Shown here one piece after another: positions 56,363-64,000 of a stretch of 64,000 bases of DNA. Position 1 is the stretch's first letter. Each line of letters opens with the position of its first letter. The notes under the pieces are model-generated. The model was given only the letters and a program-made list of their open reading frames with translations. It had not been told where the DNA came from and searched no databases. A program made the translations under genes and the position numbers. Source of the stretch: Brachypterus glaber (taxonomy: Eukaryota; Arthropoda; Insecta; Coleoptera; Kateretidae); the NCBI GenBank assembly GCA_958510825.1, contig OY294052.1:7461816-7525815 (forward strand), written 5' to 3'.

Positions 56363-57377
56363 TTAAGATAGCACAATCAAACTTAATTAAATAACATAAT
56401 TGTTTGCATAAGGGCCTAAATAGATTTATAAACATTTTATTTTAACATTTTTAAAGCGTTGCGCCGCGGCACGCTTAGAGGATTTAAATAATTTAACACC
56501 ATTAAGGATAATTACGAGCATTTTCACATTTCGTTTTTGTCTTAAGATTGAAAGTTTATGACATTTTAATTACTTACGGAATTCCGAGATGCTAGATGTT
56601 TGTAAGAAACAGTTTGGAATGCGTTTTTCTCGAATTCCTGAAACATTATATAAAACACAGGAGCTTTATTATACTATAAAAAATGTAATATGTATAAAAG
56701 TTTAACTGTAATATACAAGGTGTCTCAGAGAAACCCAAGCGATGATGACAATGAGAATTTAACTAGATTAAGGTTGACGTGTGTTTGCATAGAAGAGGGA
56801 TATGTAACAGAAGGCGTATCATGCTTGCCAACATGCAGTTTTGTTAAAAAGAGACGAGTTCAAGGCAGAAACATAAAAATTGAATTGAATTTTTCGTGTT
56901 CTGTATACCTGTTTTATCAAGGGCACATCAGCCTCAATCTGATGGTTTTATCCTTGTTTTTGCTGTTCGGCTGACTACAGAACAACCTGTATAATGTGTG
57001 TGCTTAGAGAGAAAAATAACCTTACTTTTTTGGAGAAATGAGGAGGTTGCCCCGGGTGTTCACTTGGTTTGTTTTCTGAACTGACATACGCGTGTGATAA
57101 AATTGTCTTACGAATTTGTTTTCCTAATTTTCTATAAAAATAATACGTTATAAATTTTAACAGTTGCAAATCTCATTATCATTTGGTACAGTTAGTAAAT
57201 TTTGCATTTATTATTCATACATTTTGCAATTAAAATTATTTAGATAATTGGGTAAGTCGACCCACGTATTACAAATAGCTAACTTGTCACTTACTAATCG
57301 TATGCAAATTAAAACCATATGGTCGCATATTGACTTTCAGACTGTCTTTACAATAAAGAATATGATTAAGCAATATG
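56363..57377. other. intron stretch, no gene
   Basis: A 94-codon frame at 56690-56974 has no domain. TACAAGGTGTCTCAGAG at about 56714 resembles repeat termini seen near 58505 (AGGGTGTCTCAATAGAG). Confidence 0.45.
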
Positions 57378-58230
57378 CAGTGCGTGCATTAAGTCTGGAA
57401 TCACCCGATTAACTTTTTAGTTACAAGTAAAACACAAAAACCCTCGGATAGGTCGATTTTTATTTTTAATTTTGCAAATTATGGTGTAATAAAAGTTATT
57501 AAAATTTGCACCCCCTTGCACCCTCACCCCCCAACTTTTTTTTTTTCAAATAGCAACCTACCCCTTGTGACACTTCGTTGGAAAGGTAATTTAATAAGCT
57601 TTCCAACGGTGTATAATAAAGCCTAATTTGGTAAAGGGCTAATGATAAAATGCACAATTTAGTTTATTATAAAGACATGTAAAGTATAACTTTAGTTCAC
57701 TATAAATGTTCAAATTGATGTCCTTCAGCTCTTTGACAGTGGACAGTAAAAAAACGGGATTAAAATCGATTAAATAGTAAACATAAAATTGGTCAATAAA
57801 AAGAAAAAAAATTGCATTTTTCAACAGGGTATAAAATATTACAATAAGTTTAAAACAACCTTATTTAGATTCTCAGGAAGGTGCCAAGTAGGAAATAGGG
57901 CAACAATTACCATATTATGCGTAATATTTCACACAAACAATGTTTAAATAAAACATGCGTTTTTTCATAGACCCTTTAACAAATTAGGCTTTATCATACA
58001 CTGTTGGACAGCTTATTAAATTACCTTTCCAATGATGTATCACAAGGGGTAGGTTGCTATTTGAAAAAAAAAGTTGGGGGGTGAGGGTGCAAGGGGGTGC
58101 CAATTTTGATAACTTTTTTTAGACCAAAATTTGCAGAATTAAAAATATAAATCGACCTGTCTGAGGATTTTTGTATTTTACTTGTAACTAAAAAGTTATT
58201 CGGGTGATTCCAGACTTAATGCACGCACTG
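57378..58230. mobile_element. 853-bp palindromic MITE, CAGTGCGTGC ends
   Basis: CAGTGCGTGCATTAAGTCTG is mirrored by CAGACTTAATGCACGCACTG. Arms of about 260 bp also share GATTTATATTTTTAATTCTG-like and TGCACCCTCACCCCCCAACT segments and GGCTTTATCATACAC/GTGTATAATAAAGCC. TA follows on the right; the left flank is TG, probably a mutated TA. Mariner-like by ends; no transposase frame (57639-57824 is unsupported). Confidence 0.8.
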
Positions 58231-58695
58231 TATATATTTTTTAATATCTAAATCTTTAGTAAAAGAGAATCTGTATAGTTTTTAAAATTATAATATAACA
58301 TATGAAGGGCTCTCCACTGTATCGTATTTAATACAATAATATAAGTAAATAATACTATAACATAAATAAAGTATGCTAATGTTACGGTATTATTTAATAA
58401 TGTGTTATTAGATATCACATGACATGTGCAAAAAATCGTTATGTCAAAATTTTACTTCCTTTTATTTTGGTGCTAAATCGTGGCATTTTAATAAAACGCC
58501 TCATCAGTAGGGTGTCTCAATAGAGTGGCCATTAAACTTTACATTATGTAAAGTGTGAAGTTAAATGTCATTTTATTTAGGTTTTCTACAATTTAGGACA
58601 CAAAAATAACATTTTGACACACGACCTTTTGCACTTTAAGTGACGATGAATTCTTTAATAACCTAACATTGTCTTCAACTAAGTGTTTGTTTCAG

Positions 58696-59029
58696 TCGTA
58701 CACCGGGAAGTCGTCAGCCTTCTCCAGCCGAAGAAGACTTAAACAAAAATGGCATGACCCTGATGCCGGGCACCACTTTGGTTTTGAAACCTCAGGAAGA
58801 GTTGCCGCCCCATTTGCACCACCACCTGCCGCCTCATCTCGCGCCTCACCTGGGCGTCACACTCGCGGAATCGGTGAACCAGCAGTTCGATCATTTCGCT
58901 GCCGAGCAACAGCAGCAGCAACAGCAACAGACACCCTACGATCAGCAGCAGCACCAGTACGCGCCGCCGCAACCACACCAGGTGGACAGCGCCGTTCTGC
59001 AGCAGCAACAGCACAACTTTGATGTACAG
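58696..59029 (+). CDS. pum: Pumilio, internal coding exon (N-terminal region, part 2; His/Gln-rich)
   Basis: This is the next recognisable Pumilio exon. The acceptor tttgtttcag ends at 58695 and the donor gtaggt begins at 59030. The first base completes AA+T (Asn), giving CFN|RTPGSRQPSPAEEDLN across the junction; FNRTPGSRQPSPAEE is a hallmark of insect Pum. It then encodes a Pro/His-rich segment (PPHLHHHLPPHLAPHLG), an 8-Gln run of mixed CAG/CAA codons, QPHQVDSAV, and QQQQHNFDVQ. The end is in phase 0. The N.FDVQ ending matches the place where the fly protein continues into QLFRSQ. This low-complexity region is known in the fly protein for repression activity rather than RNA binding. The next exon (expected to begin with QLF) is not found before 64000. 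Other open frames over this exon are shadows. Confidence 0.95.
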
Positions 59030-59053
59030 GTAGGTGAAAATTGTTATTTCATT

Positions 59054-59170
59054 CACAGAAACAAAGGATACCTTGAACCAAGGACACGTGTCTTTCGATG
59101 TGTTCAAAGCCATATTCTCTTGTTTCAAGGCTAGCATTTCTTTGAAGCAAAGTCAATGTCCTTGAATCAT
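59054..59170 (+). repeat. CTTGAACCAAGG family, single arm beside the exon
   Basis: It begins CACAGAAACAAAGGATACC only 25 bp after the exon donor and continues through GACACGTGTCTTTCGATGTG and TTCTCTTGTTTCAAGGCTAG to GTCAATGTCCTTGAATC. The apparent extension of the Pum frame to 59134 runs into it and is not coding. Confidence 0.8.
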
Positions 59171-59334
59171 TTAAAAACTCTACAAATCGCCCCCCCCCTC
59201 ATTTTGTACTTCCCTGGATTAAATTACCAAATAAAAATTACATAAAATGATGGCCTTTATCAATGTTAAGGCATGTGCAAAAACTCGTTAGTGTGGTTAA
59301 TCATGTAAAAATATGTAAATCAATCTAAATATAT

Positions 59335-59440
59335 TTTTTTACATTATTTTACATTCTTTTACATTCTTTTACATTATTTTACATTATTTTATATTTATTT
59401 TACATTTATTTTACATTATTTTACATTATTTTACATAAAT
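59335..59440 (+). repeat. minisatellite of ~11-bp units (ACATTATTTT)
   Basis: About nine units of ACATTATTTT/ACATTCTTTT. Further ACATTATTTTACATG at 59519 and AAAATATGTAAA at 59306 suggest it sits inside a palindromic low-complexity element of about 59300-59540. Confidence 0.75.
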
Positions 59441-59559
59441 TCATGAATTATATAATTGCATATGCATAGTCCAGAATAGCAAATTTACTATTCCGTACTA
59501 TGTAAATTCATGTATTTTTACATTATTTTACATGCAGTTTTTACAGTGTACCCTTAGGA

Positions 59560-59672
59560 GGGTCGTAGCTCCCTTAGTTTATTTCCGGACAAACCTTTAT
59601 AGGAAGTTTTTTCATATTTTTTAATGTAGAATCACCCTTTCAAATATCTACGTGTGGCTCTGGAACACCCTG
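59560..59672 (-). repeat. fragment of the 1485-type repeat (inverted)
   Basis: The minus strand reads CAGGGTGTTCCAGAGCC, GGGTGATTCTACATT, TATAAAGGTTTGTCCGGAAA and GGGAGCTACGACCC, in the order of 1485-1590. Confidence 0.6.
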
Positions 59673-59762
59673 TATACAAAATCGTTTAGTTTTTAAGACA
59701 GTAACAAATACTTTATTTATGGCTGCAATAATAATAATAATAATTATACTACATGTAATCTA

Positions 59763-60462
59763 CAGAGCGGTCCAAAAGTCACCCCCCCCTCTTAACTTTT
59801 GAACGAGTTTAGATATCGAGTTCAAATTTATAACTCTTAAATAAGACAACTTAAACTATCTTTTAGCATATATTTGATACTTTTAGCTCTTAAAATGTGG
59901 GCAGGGTTGCATGGGGCGACGTTTTTTTAAATGGAAAGGTGATACATCATTTTAAAGTTTATAAAATTCTCCATTTAATTGTATATTTTTTATTTTTTTT
60001 AAACATTTTTTTTTGGGTTTAAAATAGGGTTGAAAATGGGTATTTTTGTCAAAATTTCTTTAAAAAATCCAAACAATTTTTTAAAAATGCCTAATTTCAT
60101 AATGAAAAAAAGTAAATTATACTTTTAAACTAATTTTAGTTGACAAATAAAAAATAACCAAAAAAAAACTTAAAAATGTATTTTTTTAGCACAAAAAACT
60201 AAAAAATCAAAAGCTTAAAAAACATGTTTAAAAAAATTAAAAATGTATGGTTATATAGAGAATTTTAAAGGCTTTAAAATGATGTATCACACGACCCCCC
60301 TTTCTATTTAAAAAAAAATTCCCCCAAATTTTAAGAGATAAAAGTATCAAATATATGCTAAAAGATAGTTTAAGTTGTCTTATTTAAGAGTTCTAAATTT
60401 GAAATCGATATCTCAACTCGTTCAAAAGTTAAGAGGGGGGGGGTGACTTTTGGACCGCACTG
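59763..60462. mobile_element. CAGTGCGG family, full-length 700-bp copy
   Basis: TA at both ends; CAGAGCGGTCCAAAAGTC to GACTTTTGGACCGCACTG with the usual palindromic arms and AT-rich middle. Confidence 0.85.
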
Positions 60463-60972
60463 TATGTAATATTTATTAGTCCATTTTGCAAGTTATTCAA
60501 ATTAGACATTATTAGGTAAAATCAAATCAAAATTTATTTAAAAATTAATCAATAAATATATATCGATATACATAAATTGCAAAGTTAATTTGTAATGTGT
60601 AATACTGTAATGTTGGTTAAATAAATACATTATTAACAACAATTTATATTTAAATACAAATAGCATAAAATTAGTTTTATTTAAAACTTCTTATGCACTG
60701 CGACATTTTTTTCTTAGTTTATTTATGGGTTTATTAGGTAATAATAATAAAAAAATAAATTATATATTTATATTGACTTGTAGTACCGTATCATAATCGT
60801 GTATTATACTATAGTACTATAATTATTTTAAATAAGCATTTCGTATATATATTATTTCGAACCGATTCGTCATTTTTAGATTTTAAATTATAATAAATAT
60901 AAATAATAATTATTATTAAATTATAATTACTGATAAAAATAGTCAGTAATACCACAAATTCTGATACTAATA
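60463..60972. other. AT-rich stretch, nothing recognised
   Basis: No frame or shared repeat found. Confidence 0.5.
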
Positions 60973-61099
60973 CTGCCCTACTACGCTAGAAAGCAGTAAC
61001 TCAATTTGTCGCATAGCAGCGTTTTCACGTCAACTGTGATATTTTGAAAACGCTGCTATGCTACAAATGGAGTTACTGCTTTCTAGCGTAGTCGGGCAG
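60973..61099. repeat. 127-bp hairpin MITE-like element, ~53-bp arms
   Basis: CTGCCCTACTACGCTAGAAA...GCATAGCAGCGTTTTCA faces TGAAAACGCTGCTATGC...TTTCTAGCGTAGTCGGGCAG with few mismatches and a loop of about 20 nt. Confidence 0.75.
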
Positions 61100-61295
61100 A
61101 ATAACTCTAAAGACTCCTTAGTAAAGATCTACAAGAGATATTTTACTCATCACATTCATCAGAAAACAACTGGGTTTTAGGTTTTTTATGCCATTATGAC
61201 ATAAAATTTAAAATTATAAGAATTGAAAATACATATACCATATGGGCAAGTAATAATTAGACATAATTATTTCGTGTAAGCATGCGGCAATATTA

Positions 61296-61341
61296 CAATT
61301 TTCATTAAAAACCCATAATACAATTTTCATTAAAAACCCAG
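61296..61341 (+). repeat. ~25-bp tandem duplication
   Basis: TACAATTTTCATTAAAAACC occurs twice with a 4-5 base spacer. Confidence 0.8.
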
Positions 61342-62366
61342 TAATTTTTGACATTAAGTTTTATCTATTCCATGGTGGAAATTCTTAAAACATATACACT
61401 GTGGTTTTAACTGTTATATTTTCTTAACAAATCTTTCTGTAAATAATTATTATTGCATTACCTAATTAACTATGGTTTACTTTGTTTATTTTGAAATTAA
61501 ATTCTAACAAATAGTAATTTTTGTAAAACGACGTACTTTCTCGACTCATCACACGAACAAACTTTCTTCACATATGTAGTGTGCTAATTACAAAAAAGGC
61601 GATAAAAACTCTTTATAGATTCTCAATTTTAATGACGTTCGTTCGAATATGTGTTTTTGATTGATCCATAAATGGGATGGTTTTATTTTTATTTTTCCGT
61701 CCATAGTAAAGTTTAATTATTGTTCTTATTAAATTTTAACGAGTTTTCACGATATTTAATTAAACACGTAGAAAATATTTCGCAAAAATAAGATTCGCAT
61801 TATTGCAGCGCACTGGTGATTTCTATTCAAGAATTATTAATAACAGTAACTATGTTTCTATTTAATTACTTTAATTGCCTTCATACACACAGTGAAAAAT
61901 ATTCTTCAAATAATGTTAGACTAAGAAACTGGCATAGACAAAATAACAAACTAGAATGATTTTTGGCCGTCTTCGCATACTTCTACGTCCCGACTAAATG
62001 CGTCCTCCATTTTGATTCAAAATGTCCAACATAAAGTAAAAAACTATTTATTTTATGTTGGTAACACTGTGTAACATTATTTTCTTTGTTAGAGATGTGA
62101 CTTTTCATCTTACTTCAGTACTCAGTAAAAGTTTCTTTTTGTCGTTGTTTTGTTGCCACAGTTGGTTTGGACTTTTTATATATATGAAAAAAAAAACTAA
62201 ATAAATGTGTTATACTTTACATAGAATTTAATTTTTAACAGTAATTTAAATATAAAAATATAATACCTCGCACACACCTCTAACATGAAACTTGAAGTTA
62301 CCATAACCTCATTGTTTTAATATTTTTGTTTTGTATTCATATTTTATGTTTTAAATTTTAATCTAA
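61342..62366. other. AT-rich stretch, nothing recognised
   Basis: No gene or repeat supported. Confidence 0.5.
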
Positions 62367-62627
62367 TTTGTTTGTTTGTTTAACCTCGTACTATTCTACT
62401 TAATTAAGCATCCCCTAAGTCCAGGACTTGTGTGGACTAGTAGTAGAGGGAACCACCGGCTTATACTGACTTTCGAACCAGTTTCTAGGGAGTGTCCGTT
62501 TCACTTATCGCCTTCGCCAAATTTCAATTATTAATTAACTGAAAAAGGCAAATCGGCGCCAGTGAGAATCGAACTCACGATAGTAGACTTGCTATGCATA
62601 CGCGCTAGCCACTACGCTATGCCTCCC
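62367..62627 (-). mobile_element. tRNA-derived SINE, copy 4
   Basis: Minus strand: GGGAGGCATAGCGTAGTGG, B box GAGTTCGATTC, standard body, (CAAA)n tail at 62367-62381. Very close to the 31-kb copy. Confidence 0.9.
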
Positions 62628-62859
62628 ATATAAGGCATATGCTTCTAGTTTTAGGATCAGTCGACTTACAAGACTATCTTTAGATCTCTTGTTAAATTAC
62701 AATTTTTCTCTCATCGATTAAAGATCTACTGAAAACTAGACAACAAAGTTACTTTTGTAAAATTGCATGTTAATATTAGATTGTTTTATATAATATATAC
62801 CCATTAGATTGTTTTTTATGCCCATTAATATGTTTAACTGGAGGCTCAAAACATATTAA

Positions 62860-63160
62860 TGTTATCACGGTTTTGCTTTACTTGTACAGTAGATCGACTT
62901 GTTACTTTCAAAAGCAATAGGGATCTTCCCCTCATGGGACTTGATTTTTCCCGAAAATTTCTAATGGATCGGATTATTCGTTCTTGAGTTATCATGTAGG
63001 TACACAAAAAAGTCAGATAAGACAGACGGACGGACAGACGGACATTTAAAAAAAAGTTGCATATTTTTTCATGAAACAAATTTATATCCAAGAATTTTTG
63101 GTCTATGACGATTTTTGAAAATATTTAAAAATTCGAACCTACCATATAATATTTTAGCGC
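62860..63160 (-). repeat. dispersed repeat fragment (GACAGACGGAC type)
   Basis: CAGACGGACGGACAGACGGA at 63024 is preceded by TTCTTGAGTTATCATGTAGG and followed by TATATCCAAGAATTTTTGGT, which is also found near 2885. The 81-codon minus frame here is not a gene. Confidence 0.45.
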
Positions 63161-63689
63161 AGGTGCTGTGAATAATAAAACACTGGCTAGACTTTCTAAT
63201 ATTGAAAAATAATTTAATTAATTCAGTTTACGATCAAAATAAAAATCTAATTTCGGTCTGTTTACCACCTTTCGGCATCTACGCCAAATGCTCATTCATC
63301 CAAAGAAATAAAATTAAATAAAACATATTAAAATATGCGTGTGGTAACAATAGAAAATTGAAAAATACAATCGATAGGTGAAATATCTCGTAACAAAATT
63401 TTATAGAAATCTGAATAGTTTTATGTACAAAAAAATAGATACAAATTTTACCGCAAATGTATAATAATTATACCACAATCTAAATTTCAAGTTAATAGCT
63501 GTTTTACCTCGAATTCTCGTTTACTGATTGGAAAAGTGAGGGCGAGGTAAAAGGGTGGGTTAACAGGGAAATTATACGTTTGGTTGGCAGAACTTGTGGT
63601 ATCAGCAAACCCAAATTCTATCAATTTGTCAATACATTTAATTACGGTAAACGATATCGAATAAATTAAAGAAGTAACCAAAAAACAGA

Positions 63690-64000
63690 ATAGTATATTC
63701 TATAACTAGCATGGAATAGACAATATTCCGCGCGAGCGGAAAGTTTGTCATACGAGCCGGAAGGCAAGTATGATGGTCCTGCGAGCGCGGAATGGCTATT
63801 CCATACGTGTAGACTATACTTTTTCTTCGACTGCAAATATGAAACACTGTAAGGCTTTAAACTGCGGACAAGGTTAAAAACCATGTTTTTTGTGACTCGA
63901 AATTGTAAATGCAATAAAACACATATTTTTAAATAAAGCAATTAATGTTATTTAATAATTTTATTAAATCAGTAGTTAAAAAAGATTTTTATTTAATTTT
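63690..64000 (+). repeat. dispersed repeat headed by a GC-centred dyad, copy 2 (runs off the window)
   Basis: Matches 14734-15045 along its full length: ATAGTATATTCTATAACTAG, GACAATATTCCGCGCGAGCG, CGCGGAATGGCTATTCC, GCGGACAAGGTTAAAAACC. The three overlapping minus frames (63487-63941) arise from it. Confidence 0.85.

Larger units (their letters stand above)
35591..58695 (+). other. pum: pum intron, 23,105 bp
   Basis: The donor GTGAGT at 35591 and acceptor TTTGTTTCAG ending 58695 join phase-2 codon halves (AA+T) and restore the conserved Pum sequence, so this is one intron unless an unrecognised cassette exon lies inside. It carries more than 20 recognisable mobile elements, including Penelope, SINE and many MITEs. 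No other coding exon was recognised. Confidence 0.85.
59030..64000 (+). other. pum: start of the following pum intron
   Basis: This begins at the GTAGGT donor. No coding exon starting with Gln-Leu-Phe was found to the window end, so at least 5 kb of intron follows. It holds MITEs, a SINE and simple repeats, listed separately. Confidence 0.7.

Noticed and set aside
58669..59137. alternative frames over the second pum exon (117 and 132 codons)
   Set aside because: They are shadows of the coding frame in GC-rich, repeat-rich sequence; splice phase and conservation support only the frame from 58697.

Overview
The window looks like insect nuclear DNA, probably from a large, AT-rich, transposon-filled genome; a beetle is a reasonable guess but the sequence does not prove it. 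Only one conserved host gene can be recognised. Two plus-strand exons, at 35287-35590 and 58696-59029, encode adjacent parts of the N-terminal region of Pumilio, the PUF-family RNA-binding translational repressor. Splice phases match across the 23.1-kb intron, and residues on both sides of the junction match Drosophila Pum. The RNA-binding PUF repeats, the start codon and the 3' end lie outside the window. The rest therefore reads as pum intron, or as intron plus 5' flank for positions 1-35286.

The non-exonic 98% is a dense graveyard of mobile elements. RNA-based elements are: a jockey/CR1-like LINE (about 19345-20851) interrupted by a second, GC-rich LINE 3' end (19442-19768, 13-bp target duplication); a LINE C-terminus at 4359-4750; two Penelope-like retroelement pieces with GIY-YIG or linked coding sequence and hammerhead-ribozyme cores (31381-31976 and 38267-39567, the second with a 12-bp target duplication); and four copies of a tRNA-derived SINE (12778, 31098, 44953, 62367). 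DNA-type elements are mostly short and non-autonomous: a mariner-like CAGTGCGG family (six copies), a 405-bp double-hairpin family (four copies), a palindromic family carrying CACGTG in its arms (seven copies from 32 to 59 kb), a 378-bp TTA-flanked family (two near-identical copies), and single members of Harbinger-like, hAT-like, Mutator-like and TA-targeting types.

Region by region: 1-5.1 kb holds degenerate repeats, a minisatellite and a LINE tail; 5.1-8 kb mariner-like MITEs; 9.2-11 kb an inverted pair of 405-bp elements; 11.5-15 kb MITEs, a SINE and a CpG-rich island; 17.5-17.8 kb a near-perfect 177-bp-arm hairpin; 19.3-22 kb nested LINEs and a tRNA-like sequence; 24-28.3 kb a cluster of DNA elements; 29.7-34 kb mariner-like elements, a SINE and a Penelope fragment; 35.3-35.6 kb pum exon; 36.6-42 kb a tandem duplication and a 4-kb nested foldback; 44.9-58.3 kb more MITEs; 58.7-59.0 kb pum exon; then further MITEs to the end.

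No operon, CRISPR array or multi-gene system is present. The most unusual signals are the 360-bp hairpin, a set of unrelated sequences sharing one architecture (AT-rich dyad arms around a GC-rich centre), and the composite foldback at 38-42 kb, which contains a start-codon-proximal fragment resembling an arthropod tyrosine-recombinase-type protein.
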